A stretch of DNA of 64,000 nucleotides from Serratia entomophila. Its GTDB lineage: Bacteria > Pseudomonadota > Gammaproteobacteria > Enterobacterales > Enterobacteriaceae. Under the pieces are notes generated by a model. The model had not been told where the DNA came from. It saw only the letters and a program-made list of their open reading frames with translations, and searched no databases. The first letter of the stretch is position 1; every line of letters begins with the position of its first letter. The stretch spans positions 1,302,001-1,366,000 of the forward strand of contig NZ_CP082787.1 of the NCBI RefSeq assembly GCF_021462285.1. The letters run 5' to 3'. The translations under genes were made by a program, and so were the position numbers. Below are positions 1 to 9,624 of this stretch, piece after piece.

Positions 1-1
1 C

Positions 2-571
2 CGCCATCGCGGCGGGCGCCATCACTTTGGCGGCGACGGCGAAGAGCGCGGCCGGGGCGGGCGCGGTGGGCGTCACCGCATGTTCGAGCACGGCGATCTG
101 CGCCTGGTGCTGCTGGCATTGGTGGCGCGCAAGCCCAGCCACGGCTATGAGCTGATCAAGGCGATCGACGAGGCGTCTTCCGGGCTGTACGTGCCAAGCC
201 CCGGGGTGATTTACCCGACGCTGACGCTGCTGGAAGAGCAGGATTTCCTCGAGCCGCTCACCACCGGCAACGGCCGCAAAAGCTACCAAATCACCGCCGC
301 TGGCCAGAGCGAGCTGCAAAAGCACCAGCAGGTGGTTGAGGTGATCCTGGCCCGGCTGGCCGGCGCCGGGCGCGAGCGGCACCCGCAGGGCAACCTGGCC
401 GAAGGGATCTTCGACGCCATGCATCGTTTGCGCAGCCTGTTGCGCGGCAACGTGATGCGTGCCGATCTCACCCCGCAGCAGGTGGAGCGCATCAATGCGG
501 CTTTACTGACCGCCGTCGCGGCGATTGAAAGCGAAATGAACGTTAAACCCGCAGAACAGGAGAACGAGTGA
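2..571 (+). CDS. yqjI: YqjI-like PadR-family transcriptional regulator (5' end outside window)
   Basis: PadR winged-helix repressor, cut by the window edge. The reading frame is open from base 2, so the ATG at 80 is internal. The codons before it encode a Gly/Arg/His-rich tail (HRGGRHHFGGDGEERGRGG), as in E. coli YqjI, where a His/Cys-rich N-terminus precedes the PadR domain and the protein is a nickel/iron-responsive repressor. The domain signature is clear: GELRLV-like HGDLRLVLLAL, then SHGYELIKAI, then PSPGVIYPTLTLLEEQ, followed by a coiled dimerisation helix. Its stop overlaps the next start (TGATG). The metal specificity is inferred from the family. Confidence 0.85.
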   Translation, partial: RHRGGRHHFGGDGEERGRGGRGGRHRMFEHGDLRLVLLALVARKPSHGYELIKAIDEASSGLYVPSPGVIYPTLTLLEEQDFLEPLTTGNGRKSYQITAAGQSELQKHQQVVEVILARLAGAGRERHPQGNLAEGIFDAMHRLRSLLRGNVMRADLTPQQVERINAALLTAVAAIESEMNVKPAEQENE

Positions 572-870
572 TGCCAGGCCACCGTTTTAAAATCACCGTA
601 GAAGCCCTGAGCGATCGCCAGGGCAACCCGGTCGAGAAAGCGCCGCTGAGTTTTGAAGTGGAAAACCACGACGATATTTTCGACATCGTCGAGCGCATTC
701 AGGCGCGGGAGGATCTGAACTTCGGCCGGCAGCAAAGCGCAGCCTTCGCCGTGGGGCTGAAATTGTTCTCTGAAGTGATGATCGAAAACCGCAAACACCC
801 GGTGTTCGCCCCGCTGCGCGAGGCGTTCAAGGCGTTTATGGTCGGCTTGAAAAAAGGGCCGACTGAGTAA
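571..870 (+). CDS. DUF3861 family protein
   Basis: Small soluble acidic/basic protein of 99 residues with the DUF3861 pattern: an N-terminal beta strand (HRFKITVEAL), then FEVENHDDIFDIVERIQ and a C-terminal helix. No signal peptide or membrane segment. The ATG at 571 shares its A with the upstream TGA and has an AGGAG ribosome site 8 bases upstream; a GTG three bases earlier is also possible. It is translationally coupled to the PadR regulator, so it probably belongs to the same transcript. Function is unknown for the family. It ends 6 bases before the convergent kdpE stop, and no terminator is visible between them. Confidence 0.8.
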   Translation: MPGHRFKITVEALSDRQGNPVEKAPLSFEVENHDDIFDIVERIQAREDLNFGRQQSAAFAVGLKLFSEVMIENRKHPVFAPLREAFKAFMVGLKKGPTE

Positions 871-876
871 ACATCT

Positions 877-1566
877 TTAAGGCATAAAGCGGTAGCCGAC
901 GCCGGTTTCGGTCAGCAGATGCCTGGGCCGCGCCGGGTCGACCTCCAGCTTTTGCCGCAGATGGCCCATATAAATGCGCAGGTAATGGCTGTGTTCCACA
1001 TAGTTCGGCCCCCAGACGTGGCTCAGCAGTTGGCGCTGAGTGATCACTTTGCCGGAGTTGGCCAGCAGTTCCGCCAGCAGGCGAAATTCGATCGGCGTCA
1101 GGTGCAAATCTTCGTCGTTGCGCAGCACCCGGCGGTTAACCAGATCGACGGTGATTGCCGAAAAGCTGACCAGCGGGCTTTCCTGTTGGCTGGAGGAGTG
1201 ACGGCGCAGCGCCACCCGCACCCGCGCCAGCAGTTCCCCGATGCCGAACGGCTTGCTGAGGTAGTCGTCCGCCCCGACGTCCAGCGCGGCGATTTTGTCC
1301 TCTTCGGCGTTGCGCGCCGACAGCACGATCACCGGAATGGCGCTCCACTGCCGCAAATCGCGGATATAGCTTAGCCCGTCGCCGTCCGGCAACCCCAAAT
1401 CGAGGATGATGAGATCCGGCTTGCGCGTGCCGGCTTCAATCAGCCCACGCTGCAGCGTTTCGCTCTCAAACACCCGCAGGCCCTCGCTTTCCAGCGCGGT
1501 GCGGACGAAGCGGCGGATCTCTTTTTCATCTTCAACAATCAGAATGTTGGTTGGCGTTGTGCTCAC
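877..1566 (-). CDS. kdpE: KdpE, response regulator of potassium uptake operon
   Basis: OmpR/PhoB-class response regulator, 229 aa (E. coli KdpE is 225). The receiver domain has the acidic pair in VEDEKE, the phospho-acceptor Asp in LDLGLPDGD (about residue 56) and the Lys in LSKPFG. A C-terminal winged-helix DNA-binding domain follows (LTPIEFRLLAELL, then GVGYRF near the end). It is phosphorylated by KdpD and activates kdpFABC under potassium limitation. It is last in the operon, 17 bases after kdpD. Confidence 0.97.
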   Translation of the reverse strand: MSTTPTNILIVEDEKEIRRFVRTALESEGLRVFESETLQRGLIEAGTRKPDLIILDLGLPDGDGLSYIRDLRQWSAIPVIVLSARNAEEDKIAALDVGADDYLSKPFGIGELLARVRVALRRHSSSQQESPLVSFSAITVDLVNRRVLRNDEDLHLTPIEFRLLAELLANSGKVITQRQLLSHVWGPNYVEHSHYLRIYMGHLRQKLEVDPARPRHLLTETGVGYRFMP

Positions 1567-1583
1567 GTTTCCCCTGGCATTGA

Positions 1584-4277
1584 TTACAGATCGAAGGCTT
1601 CACCCTCGATCTCGGGCGGTTTTTCCAGCGGCAGCACGAAGCGGAAGCTGGCGCCGCCGTTGGCGCCGTTTTCCGCCCAAATGCGGCCGTCGTGTACTTC
1701 AATAATGGCACGGCAAATGGCTAACCCCAAACCGACGCCGGGGATCGCCGACTCTTTATTGCCGCGCGAGAATTTATCGAAAATCAGCTGCTTCTGCCCG
1801 GCGGGGATGCCCGGGCCGTTGTCCCATACTTCCACTTCCAGCCAGTCCGGCAGCGTGCGGGCGCGAATGCCGATAGTAGCATCCGCGCCGGCGTATTTAT
1901 TGGCGTTTTCCAACAGGTTGGTGAAAACCCGCTCCAACAGGCTGGCGTCGCAGCTGACCAATATCTGCTCCGGCGGCAGTTCGACCAGAATCTGATGTTG
2001 GCTGAGGATCGGTTCCAGCATGTGCAGCGAAGCGCCGACGATCTCCTCCAGCGACTGCCACTCCTTGCGCAGGCTAAAGCCGCCGGACTGGATGCGCGCC
2101 ATATCCAGCAGGTTGTTCACCAGCCGGGTGGTGCTCAGCACCTGTTGGCGGATCTGGCTGGCCTGGGTGGCGTGGTTGGAGCCTTCCGCCGCCAGATCCA
2201 GGGTCAGGATTTCCGCCTGGCCGAACAGCACCGTCAGCGGGGTGCGCAGATCGTGCGACAGCGCCGCCAGCAGCGAGTTGCGCAGCTGCTCGCGTTCGGC
2301 GTCCAGTTTGGCCTCCACGGCGCTGCGCGCCAGGTGCAGGCGTTCCAGCGCGCTGGCGATCAGCACGGTGAAGGTTTGCAGCAGCCGCTGCTGTTCCGGC
2401 ACCATCAGCTGGCGCAGGTTATTGGGCTCGATCGCCAGCAGGCCGAAGGTCTGCGTCGGGGTATTGAGCGGCAGCAGCTGGTAGGGAACACCGGGCAGGG
2501 TGTCGGTGCCGGCGCCGGCCGGCAGGCCTTTGTCGAAGCTCCAGCGCGCAATGGCTTCATCCACCGACAGCAGCCCGCCTTCTTCGCCCACCATTTGCTG
2601 CAGCCTGCCGTCTTCCTGCGGCAGCAGCAGCACGGTTTTGGCCTGGAAGCTGCTGGAGAGAAAGTGGCGGCTGGTTTTGGCGATGTCGGCCTGGCTCAAA
2701 GCCTGGCTCAGCCCGCGCGACATTTCGTACAGGTGGCGAGCGCGCTGTTCGCGGTAGCGCGCCACCCGGGCCTGGTAACGCACTCCGGCGGTGAGATTAC
2801 CTATGGTGATGCCGACAATCAGCATCACGCCGAAGGTCAGCAGATACTGCATGTCGCTGACGGCGAATGACCATTCGGGCTGCACGAAGAACAGATCGAA
2901 GCTGGCGACGTTGATCACCGCCGCCAGCACCGACGGCCAGCGGCCGAAGAACAGGGCGACGATCGCCACCCCCAGCAGGTAAACCATCACCAGGTTGGCC
3001 TGGTCAAAACCGGGCAGCAGCCACTGCGACAGCAGGGTGATCAGCGCGCACAGCGCCACCGCCACCGCGCAGCCGCGCAGCTGGATGCGCCATTTCTCAT
3101 TGAAGGCGCGGCCGTCGTGTTCCTTGCCCGGCGGCGGGAAGGCGTCATTTTCCAGCGCCACGATCACCAGATCGAGATCCGGCCCCAGCCGGCCGAGGCG
3201 GTCGGCAAAGCTGCCGCGCAGCCGCCAGCGCTGTTCGCCGCGGCGGCCGATAATGATTTTGCCGAGGTTGTGCTCGCGGGCGTAACGCAGCACCGCGCGC
3301 TCTTCTGACGGATCCGACAGGGTGGCGGTCTCGGCGCCCAGCTCCTGCGCCAGCCGCAGCGCGCGCAAAATGGCCCGGCGCTGATTTTCCGGCAGCCGGT
3401 GCAGTTTGGGGGTTTCCACGTAGACCGCGTGCCAGTGGCAGCCCAATCGCGCCGCCAGCCGGGCGGCGATGCGCACCAGCTTTTCGTTGCCGCTGTTATG
3501 GCCGACGCACAGCAGAATGCTGTCGCGGGTGTGCCAGACCTTTTCGCGCCCCTGGCTGTCGCGGAAGGCGCGCATCTGATCGTCGACCCGATCGGCGGTG
3601 CGGCGCAGCGCCAGTTCACGCAGGGCAATCAGGTTGCCCTTGCGGAAAAAGTGCTCGATGGCGCGCTCGGCCTGGCCGGGAATATATACCTTGCCTTCGT
3701 TCAGCCGCTGGCGCAGATCGTCCGGTGGCAGATCGACCAGCACCACCTCGGTGGCTTCGTCGAACACGTGATCGGGCACCGTCTCGCGCACCCGCACCCC
3801 GGTCACGCCGCCGACCACGTCGTTCAGGCTTTCCAGGTGCTGCACGTTGACGGTGGTCAGCACGTCGATGCCGGCGTCCAGCAGCTCCTCCACGTCCTGC
3901 CAGCGTTTGGGGTGGCGCGAACCCTGGGCGTTGCTGTGCGCCAGCTCGTCCATCAGGATCAGCGCCGGGTGGCGCGCCAGCGCGGCATCCAGGTCGAATT
4001 CATGCACCAGCCGCCCGCGATACTGAATACGCTTCTGCGGCAGAGTGGCCAGGCCGTCGAGCAGCGCGGCGGTTTCGCTGCGGCCGTGGGTTTCCACCAC
4101 GCCGATCAGCACGTCCAGCCCCTGGCCGCGCAGCCGCTGGGCCTCCTGCAGCATGGCGTAGGTTTTCCCCACCCCGGCGCAGGCGCCGAAGAACACCTTC
4201 AGCCGGCCGCGCGGTTTTTCATTGGCCACCGCCAGCAGGCTGTCGGGATCGGGGCGCTGTTGTTCTTCTTCGACCAT
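1584..4277 (-). CDS. kdpD: KdpD, sensor histidine kinase for potassium limitation
   Basis: Inner-membrane sensor kinase, 897 aa from the chosen start (E. coli 894). An ATG 39 bases further upstream is in frame, but the ATG at 4277 has an AAGGAAT ribosome site and its product aligns with E. coli KdpD. N-terminal KdpD domain with Walker A GACAGVGKT (residues 31-39) and a USP-like domain (HNLGKIIIGRRG). Four closely spaced membrane segments occur around residues 400-500, then a GAF-like region, the HisKA box LSHDLRTPLTVL (His near 675) and a HATPase domain (DNGPGIP, GVGLGLAI). It phosphorylates and dephosphorylates KdpE. Confidence 0.97.
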   Translation of the reverse strand: MVEEEQQRPDPDSLLAVANEKPRGRLKVFFGACAGVGKTYAMLQEAQRLRGQGLDVLIGVVETHGRSETAALLDGLATLPQKRIQYRGRLVHEFDLDAALARHPALILMDELAHSNAQGSRHPKRWQDVEELLDAGIDVLTTVNVQHLESLNDVVGGVTGVRVRETVPDHVFDEATEVVLVDLPPDDLRQRLNEGKVYIPGQAERAIEHFFRKGNLIALRELALRRTADRVDDQMRAFRDSQGREKVWHTRDSILLCVGHNSGNEKLVRIAARLAARLGCHWHAVYVETPKLHRLPENQRRAILRALRLAQELGAETATLSDPSEERAVLRYAREHNLGKIIIGRRGEQRWRLRGSFADRLGRLGPDLDLVIVALENDAFPPPGKEHDGRAFNEKWRIQLRGCAVAVALCALITLLSQWLLPGFDQANLVMVYLLGVAIVALFFGRWPSVLAAVINVASFDLFFVQPEWSFAVSDMQYLLTFGVMLIVGITIGNLTAGVRYQARVARYREQRARHLYEMSRGLSQALSQADIAKTSRHFLSSSFQAKTVLLLPQEDGRLQQMVGEEGGLLSVDEAIARWSFDKGLPAGAGTDTLPGVPYQLLPLNTPTQTFGLLAIEPNNLRQLMVPEQQRLLQTFTVLIASALERLHLARSAVEAKLDAEREQLRNSLLAALSHDLRTPLTVLFGQAEILTLDLAAEGSNHATQASQIRQQVLSTTRLVNNLLDMARIQSGGFSLRKEWQSLEEIVGASLHMLEPILSQHQILVELPPEQILVSCDASLLERVFTNLLENANKYAGADATIGIRARTLPDWLEVEVWDNGPGIPAGQKQLIFDKFSRGNKESAIPGVGLGLAICRAIIEVHDGRIWAENGANGGASFRFVLPLEKPPEIEGEAFDL

Positions 4278-4305
4278 TACAATTCCTTGCGTAACAAAGC
4301 AAAAG

Positions 4306-4325
4306 GGGTTCGGCACGCCGAACCC
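4306..4325 (-). terminator. Terminator-like hairpin between kdpC and kdpD
   Basis: On the minus strand an 8-bp perfect stem, GGGTTCGG / CCGAACCC, with a CGTG loop is followed by CTTTTGCTTTG. It sits in the 75-base gap after kdpC and before kdpD. The T-stretch is short, so partial termination or an mRNA-stabilising role is more likely than a full stop. This would give less kdpDE than kdpFABC message. Confidence 0.5.
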
Positions 4326-4352
4326 TAGTATAACCCTTGTGAGCGCGACGTA

Positions 4353-4922
4353 TTACTGCAACGCGTCCAGCGCCATGTTCAGCTTCAGCACGTTCACCAC
4401 CGATTCACCCATAAAGTTGGGCGTGGCGCGATCGGTGTTTTCATCGATCAGCTTGGCTATCTGCGCCTGCGGCAAATGACGCGCCGCGGCTACCCGCGCG
4501 AGCTGATAGTTGGCGGCGGCGATCGAGATGTGCGGATCCAGCCCGCTGCCGGAGGCGGTCAGCAGATCGACCGGGATCGGGCCGCTCATCGCCGGGTTAG
4601 CCTGGCGCAGCTGCGCCGCGCGTTCGGCGATGGCCTTGTCCAGCGCCGGGTTGGTGGCGGCCAGGTTGCTGCCGGCCGAAGCCTGGGCATTGTAGGCGCT
4701 ATCCCCGGTGGCGGACGGGCGGCCCCAGAAATATTGCGGTTTGCTGAAATTCTGGCCGATCAGCGCCGAACCGACAGCCTTGTCGCCCTGGTACAATAGC
4801 GAGCCGTTGGCCGCGCCGGAGAACAGCAACTGCGACAGGCCGGTGGTCAGCAGCGGATAGGCGATGCCGGTGATCAGCGTCAGCAGGATAAGCATCACCA
4901 GCGAAGGTCGTAAATATGACAT
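4353..4922 (-). CDS. kdpC: KdpC, potassium-transporting ATPase subunit C
   Basis: Periplasm-facing chaperone-like subunit of the Kdp P-type ATPase, 189 aa from ATG 4922. The ATG at 4928 lies too close to the AAAGGAA ribosome site, so the second ATG is preferred and matches the E. coli N-terminus (MSxLRP). One N-terminal membrane helix ([18 protein letters not shown]), then a periplasmic domain with the conserved [12 protein letters not shown] stretch, [12 protein letters not shown] and [10 protein letters not shown]. It stabilises the KdpA-KdpB complex and raises ATP affinity. Confidence 0.97.
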   Translation of the reverse strand: MSYLRPSLVMLILLTLITGIAYPLLTTGLSQLLFSGAANGSLLYQGDKAVGSALIGQNFSKPQYFWGRPSATGDSAYNAQASAGSNLAATNPALDKAIAERAAQLRQANPAMSGPIPVDLLTASGSGLDPHISIAAANYQLARVAAARHLPQAQIAKLIDENTDRATPNFMGESVVNVLKLNMALDALQ

Positions 4923-4941
4923 GTTCATTTCCTTTCAATGA

Positions 4942-7011
4942 TTAACCGGCGATATGCAGCGCGACCAGGATCAGGTCGATCAACTTGATGCCGACAAAGG
5001 GCACCAGCAGGCCGCCGACGCCATACATCCACAGGTTGCGGCGCAGCAATGCCGCGGCGCTCATCGGCTTATAGCTCACCCCTTTCAGCGCCAGCGGGAT
5101 CAGGAACACGATCACCAGGGCGTTGAAGATCACCGCCGACATGATGGCGGAGGCGGGGGAGTGCAGGTGCATCACGTTCAGCGCGTTCAGCTGCGGATAG
5201 GTCGCCGCAAACGCCGCCGGAATAATGGCGAAGTATTTGGCCACGTCGTTGGCGATGCTGAAGGTGGTCAGCGAGCCGCGGGTCATCAGCATCTGTTTGC
5301 CGATGTGCACCACTTCGATCAGCTTGGTCGGGTTGGAATCCAGATCGACCATGTTGCCGGCCTCTTTGGCGGCCTGGGTGCCCGAGTTCATCGCTACCGC
5401 CACGTCGGCCTGCGCCAGCGCCGGGGCATCGTTGGTGCCGTCGCCGGTCATCGCCACCAGCCGACCTTCCGCCTGGTATTGGCGGATCAACGCCAGCTTG
5501 GCTTCCGGCGTGGCTTCCGACAGGAAGTCGTCTACCCCGGCCTCGGCGGCGATCGCCGCGGCGGTCAGCGGGTTGTCGCCGGTGATCATCACCGTTTTGA
5601 TGCCCATTTTGCGCAGCTCGGCGAAACGCTCCTTGATGCCGCCCTTGACGATATCCTTCAGCGCCACCACGCCCAGCACCCGTGGGCCTTCGGCCACCAC
5701 CAGCGGCGTACCGCCGGTGCGCGCCACGCTCTCCACCAGGTCATCCACCGCCCGCGGGAAGTGGCCTTGGTTGGATTCCACGTGGCGGCGAATGGCGTCC
5801 ACCGCCCCTTTGCGGATCATGCGTTCCTGCACATTGACGCCGCTCATGCGGGTTTGGGCGGAGAAGGGCACGAAGGTCGCGTTCAGCGCCTGCAGATCGC
5901 GTTCGCGCAGGTTGAAACGCTGCTTGGCCAGCACCACGATGCTGCGGCCTTCCGGCGTTTCGTCCGCCAGAGAAGACAGCTGCGCGGCGTCCGCCAGCTC
6001 CTGCTCTTTCACCCCCGGCGCCGGCAGAAATTCCGATGCCTGCCGGTTGCCCAGGGTGATGGTGCCGGTCTTGTCCAGCAGCAGCACGTCGACGTCGCCG
6101 GCGGCTTCCACCGCGCGGCCGCTGGTGGCGATGACGTTGGCGCCGAGCATCCGGCTCATCCCGGCCACGCCGATGGCCGACAGCAGGCCGCCGATGGTGG
6201 TGGGGATCAGGCACACCAGCAGCGCCACCAGTACGGTAACGGTAACCACAGTGCCGCCGTTGGCCGCCTCGACGCTGTACTGCGAGAACGGCAGCAGCGT
6301 GGCGGTGGCCAGCACGAACACGATGGTCAGCGCCACCAGCAGAATGGTCAGCGCCACTTCGTTCGGGGTTTTACGGCGCTTGGCGCCTTCCACCATGGCG
6401 ATCATCCGGTCGAGGAAAGTCTCGCCGGGGTTGACGCTGCACTGCACCACCAGCCAGTCGGACAGCACGCGGGTACCGCCGGTCACCGAGGAGAAATCGC
6501 CGCCGGATTCGCGAATGACCGGCGCGGATTCGCCGGTGATGGCGCTTTCGTCCACCGAGGCGCCGCCTTCCAGCACCTCCCCGTCGCAGGGGATGGTATC
6601 GCCGGCTTCCACCAGCACGATATCGCCTTTGCGCAGGCTCTCGGCGGACACTTTCTCGGTGGCGCCGTCGCGGCGCGGCGTGGCCAGTTTTTTCGCCCAG
6701 CTGGTTTTCTTGGTGCCTTTCAGGCTCTCGGCCTGGGCCTTGCTGCGCCCTTCGGCCAGCGCTTCGGCAAAGTTGGCGAACAGCACGGTGAACCACAGCC
6801 ACAGGCTGATGCTGCCGGTGAAGGCGGCGCTGCCGTCGCTCTTGCCGGCCAGGATCGCCAGCCAGATGGCGGTGGTCAGGATACTGCCGATGTACACCAC
6901 GAACATTACCGGGTTACGCCACTGGACGCGGGGATCCAGCTTCTTCACCGCATCGATCAGCGCGGTACGGACCAGTGCCGGTTCAAACAGCGCGCGTTGT
7001 TTGCGAGTCAT
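4942..7011 (-). CDS. kdpB: KdpB, potassium-transporting P-type ATPase catalytic subunit
   Basis: 689 aa (E. coli 682). It has the complete P-type ATPase set: actuator motif AITGESAPV, phosphorylation motif [13 protein letters not shown] (Asp near residue 314), nucleotide-binding domain, and hinge [21 protein letters not shown]. Seven membrane helices are expected. It couples ATP hydrolysis to potassium import through KdpA. The start is supported by similarity to E. coli (MSRKQLALFEP-like). It lies 19 bases upstream of kdpC and 27 bases downstream of kdpA. Confidence 0.98.
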   Translation of the reverse strand: MTRKQRALFEPALVRTALIDAVKKLDPRVQWRNPVMFVVYIGSILTTAIWLAILAGKSDGSAAFTGSISLWLWFTVLFANFAEALAEGRSKAQAESLKGTKKTSWAKKLATPRRDGATEKVSAESLRKGDIVLVEAGDTIPCDGEVLEGGASVDESAITGESAPVIRESGGDFSSVTGGTRVLSDWLVVQCSVNPGETFLDRMIAMVEGAKRRKTPNEVALTILLVALTIVFVLATATLLPFSQYSVEAANGGTVVTVTVLVALLVCLIPTTIGGLLSAIGVAGMSRMLGANVIATSGRAVEAAGDVDVLLLDKTGTITLGNRQASEFLPAPGVKEQELADAAQLSSLADETPEGRSIVVLAKQRFNLRERDLQALNATFVPFSAQTRMSGVNVQERMIRKGAVDAIRRHVESNQGHFPRAVDDLVESVARTGGTPLVVAEGPRVLGVVALKDIVKGGIKERFAELRKMGIKTVMITGDNPLTAAAIAAEAGVDDFLSEATPEAKLALIRQYQAEGRLVAMTGDGTNDAPALAQADVAVAMNSGTQAAKEAGNMVDLDSNPTKLIEVVHIGKQMLMTRGSLTTFSIANDVAKYFAIIPAAFAATYPQLNALNVMHLHSPASAIMSAVIFNALVIVFLIPLALKGVSYKPMSAAALLRRNLWMYGVGGLLVPFVGIKLIDLILVALHIAG

Positions 7012-7038
7012 TTCTTTATTCTCTCTCTATGACGTCTG

Positions 7039-8727
7039 TTAGTTTGCCAGCCAGAGCTGCAGGTGCTCGGCCACCGGTCCCAGCGCCAGCGCCGGTACGA
7101 AGGTTAAAGCGCCCACCAACAGCACGGTGCCGATCAGCAGCCCGATAAACAGCGGCCCGTAGGTCGGCAGGGTGCCGTTGCCCGCCGGCTGGCGTTTTTT
7201 GGCGCTCAGCGAACCGGCGATCGCCAGCACCGGCAGGATCACCCCGAAGCGGCCGACGAACATGGCGAAGGCCAGCAGCAGGTTGTAGAACGGCGTATTG
7301 ACGCTCAAACCGGCGAAGGCGCTGCCGTTGTTGTTGGCGGCGGAGGACAGGGCATACAGCACTTCGCTGAAGCCGTGCGCGCCCGGGTTGAGGATGCCGG
7401 CGCGGCCCGCGTCGGTGGCGATGGCCAGCGCACTGCCCAGCAGCACCAGCGTCGGCGTGACCAGAATGGCCAGCGCGGTCATCTTCATGTCGTAGACGTC
7501 GATCTTTTTACCCAGGTATTCCGGGGTGCGGCCGATCATCAGGCCGGCGATAAACACCGTCAGCAGCACGAACAGCAGCATGCCGTACAGGCCGGAACCC
7601 ACGCCGCCGAACACCACCTCGCCGATCTGCATCAGCCACATCGGCACCATGCCGCCCAGCGCGGTGAAGGAGTCGTGCATCGCGTTGACCGCCCCGCAGG
7701 AGGCGGCGGTAGTGACCACCGAGAACAGGCTGGTAGCGAGGATGCCAAAGCGCGACTCCTTGCCTTCCATATTGATGTTGCTGTCGGCGCCCAGCGCGCT
7801 CAGATGCGGGTTGCCCGCCAGTTCGGCGTACATCACCACGATCACCGCCACCACGAAGATCAGCGCCATCGCCCAGATCAGCGCATGGCCCTGGCGGTTT
7901 TCACCGGCGAGCTGGCCAAAGGAGAAGCACAGCGCGCATGGGATCAGGAAGATCGCCAGCATCTGCACAAAGTTGGTCAGCACCGTCGGGTTCTCAAACG
8001 GGTGCGCCGAGTTGGCGCCAAAGAAGCCGCCGCCGTTGGTGCCGAGCATCTTGATCGCTTCCTGTGAGGCCACCGGCCCCATCGGCAAGGTTTGCTGCGC
8101 GCCTTCCAGCGTGGTGACGTGCAGATAAGGCAGGAAGTTTTGCAGCGTGCCCTGGCTGACGAAGAACAGCGCGATCAGCAAGGAGATCGGCAACAGCACG
8201 TACAGCGTCACGCGGAAGATATCGATCCAGGCGTTGCCGATGGTGGCGCTGGAGCGGCGGGTGAACGCACGCATCAGCGCAAAGGCCACGGCGATGCCGG
8301 TGGCGGCGGACAGGAAGTTTTGCACCGCCAGCCCGGCCATTTGGCTGAGGTAGCTGAGGGCGCTTTCGCCGCTGTAGGCCTGCCAGTTGGTGTTGGTGAC
8401 GAAGCTGACCGCGGTGTTGAACGCCAGATCCCAGGACAGCCCCGGGAAGCCTTGCGGGTTGAGCGGCAGCGAGCCCTGCGCCATCAGCAGCGCAAACAGC
8501 AGCGCCAGCCCGAGCAGGTTGAACCACAGGATCGCCAGCGCATATTGCCACCAGTTCATCTCGGCGGTGTCATTGCCGCAGCAGCGCCACACGCCGGCTT
8601 CCAGGCGCCGCAGCGCCGGCAGCGGTTCGCCTTCGATCAGACGCGCCATAAAGCTGCCCAGCGGCCGCGCCAGCAGCAGAAGCACCAGCAGGAAACTGGC
8701 AATCAGTAAAAAGGCTGAAGCCGCCAT
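7039..8727 (-). CDS. kdpA: KdpA, potassium-binding channel subunit
   Basis: 562 aa, ten or so membrane segments, member of the superfamily of K+ transporters. The four selectivity-loop segments are recognisable, for example [55 protein letters not shown] and [14 protein letters not shown]. The start at ATG 8727 was chosen over an upstream GTG because it has a CGGAGGA ribosome site, matches E. coli (MAAxxFLLIA) and leaves room for kdpF. Its ATG overlaps the kdpF stop by one base, giving translational coupling. Confidence 0.98.
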   Translation of the reverse strand: MAASAFLLIASFLLVLLLLARPLGSFMARLIEGEPLPALRRLEAGVWRCCGNDTAEMNWWQYALAILWFNLLGLALLFALLMAQGSLPLNPQGFPGLSWDLAFNTAVSFVTNTNWQAYSGESALSYLSQMAGLAVQNFLSAATGIAVAFALMRAFTRRSSATIGNAWIDIFRVTLYVLLPISLLIALFFVSQGTLQNFLPYLHVTTLEGAQQTLPMGPVASQEAIKMLGTNGGGFFGANSAHPFENPTVLTNFVQMLAIFLIPCALCFSFGQLAGENRQGHALIWAMALIFVVAVIVVMYAELAGNPHLSALGADSNINMEGKESRFGILATSLFSVVTTAASCGAVNAMHDSFTALGGMVPMWLMQIGEVVFGGVGSGLYGMLLFVLLTVFIAGLMIGRTPEYLGKKIDVYDMKMTALAILVTPTLVLLGSALAIATDAGRAGILNPGAHGFSEVLYALSSAANNNGSAFAGLSVNTPFYNLLLAFAMFVGRFGVILPVLAIAGSLSAKKRQPAGNGTLPTYGPLFIGLLIGTVLLVGALTFVPALALGPVAEHLQLWLAN

Positions 8728-8816
8728 CAGAAGTCCTCCGCATTGAACAGGGCATAAATCAGATAGCCCAACAGCAGCAGAACCAACAGCGCACCACCAA
8801 TAACGCTGAAACTCAC
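8727..8816 (-). CDS. kdpF: KdpF, small membrane subunit of the Kdp ATPase
   Basis: A 29-residue single-helix peptide starting at GTG 8816 (reads [20 protein letters not shown]...) and ending NAEDF. Length, hydrophobic pattern and the NAE-F ending match E. coli KdpF (also 29 aa). A GGAGGTG ribosome site lies 5 bases upstream, and the TGA stop shares a base with the kdpA ATG. KdpF stabilises the KdpABC complex in the inner membrane. Confidence 0.95.
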   Translation of the reverse strand: MSFSVIGGALLVLLLLGYLIYALFNAEDF

Positions 8817-8819
8817 GGG

Positions 8820-8835
8820 ACACCTCCAGAGGTGT
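8820..8835 (-). promoter_or_regulatory. Inverted repeat covering the kdpF ribosome-binding site
   Basis: Arms ACACCTC (8820-8826) and GAGGTGT (8829-8835) form a short hairpin. On the minus strand its 3' arm contains the GGAGGTG Shine-Dalgarno of kdpF. Folding would hide the first ribosome site of the operon. Whether this regulates translation is inference. Confidence 0.4.
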
Positions 8836-8892
8836 TGTTTTTGATAGTGGCAGTGTAGGGAGGGCGGTAGAAAGAAGATGAAAAAATAGCGC

Positions 8893-8919
8893 GGGCGGGT
8901 GTAAAAAAAGTATAAAAAT
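8893..8919 (-). promoter_or_regulatory. KdpE operator of the kdpFABC promoter
   Basis: On the minus strand this reads TTTTTATACTTTTTTTACAC followed by CCGCCCG. As I recall the E. coli KdpE-binding site, the two are identical apart from one C. It is about 75-100 bases upstream of the kdpF GTG. A TACACT hexamer at about 8855-8860 (minus) is a plausible -10. KdpE-P binding here would activate the operon when potassium is scarce. Confidence 0.85.
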
Positions 8920-9272
8920 GGCTGAAATTACAGCAGAAAATGGCGTTTTTTCCCCAGGATAACCCTTTGGTGGCGCGTTTCAGCCCGGTGAATTTTTTCA
9001 CCGATGCGCTATCCGGGCCGGCTAACGGTAAAAAGCGCGTAAATAACCACAATGTAACCAATGTTTAGTTAATAATTAACCTGGTTGTAACAAAATTACG
9101 CGTTGGCGAAAAAAAATGCGCTTTTTTGAGCAATTTAGTGGTCGGATGAGTAGTAAACTTTCAGCGATTGCGGTAAAATTTTGTCCAGTTACCAAATTTC
9201 TGATTGTTTATCGATACGCCAGCGCCGTTTCCCCTGACACATCAACGGCCGGGCGTTTTTAAGGAGGTTCGC
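8920..9272. other. Intergenic region between divergent kdpF and ybfA
   Basis: No convincing open reading frame. The stretch becomes AT-rich from about 9040 and must carry the ybfA promoter. An AAGGAGGT ribosome site at 9261-9268 marks its downstream end. I could not assign firm -35/-10 hexamers. Confidence 0.5.
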
Positions 9273-9479
9273 ATGTCTACATACCACGCTTATTCATTGC
9301 ATCGGATTCTCCTGCGCCGCAGCGCAGTGATCCTGGCAGGCATTCTGGCGTTGCCGGTAATGCTGTTCCGCAGCGACCGGGCGCGTTTTTACAGCTATTT
9401 GCACCGCGTCTGGTCAAAAACCAGCGACAAGCCGGTCTGGCTGCAGCAGGCGGAACTGGTGCCCTGCGATTTCTACTGA
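9273..9479 (+). CDS. ybfA: YbfA family protein
   Basis: 68 aa, the same length as E. coli YbfA, which also lies divergently next to kdpF. The C-terminal half ([20 protein letters not shown]) is almost identical to the E. coli protein. One hydrophobic segment near residues 15-33 ([15 protein letters not shown]) suggests membrane attachment, with a basic N-terminal stretch before it. The start at ATG 9273 follows an ideal AAGGAGGT site; an upstream in-frame ATG at 9204 lacks one. Function unknown. Confidence 0.93.
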   Translation: MSTYHAYSLHRILLRRSAVILAGILALPVMLFRSDRARFYSYLHRVWSKTSDKPVWLQQAELVPCDFY

Positions 9480-9503
9480 TCGCCAACGCCGTCCCCTGAA
9501 GAA

Positions 9504-9530
9504 CCCTCGCCCCGCGGCGGGGGTTTTTTT
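9504..9530 (+). terminator. Rho-independent terminator after ybfA
   Basis: Stem CCCTCGCC / GGCGGGGG (one G-T pair) with a short loop, followed by seven T. It is 25 bases past the ybfA stop. Confidence 0.9.
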
Positions 9531-9624
9531 ATGCCTGCGCGCCGCGCGCAACGGGTGTTAAGGTCGTATTTCGTAAGTCTTTCTTCTACACTTTTATCCT
9601 CTTTCACTACAGCGGGAGAGCCCC

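Noticed and set aside
4954..7042. Two open frames of over 600 codons on the plus strand
   Set aside because: They lie exactly opposite kdpB, have His/Gln/Arg-rich composition typical of antisense frames in GC-rich DNA, and resemble no family.
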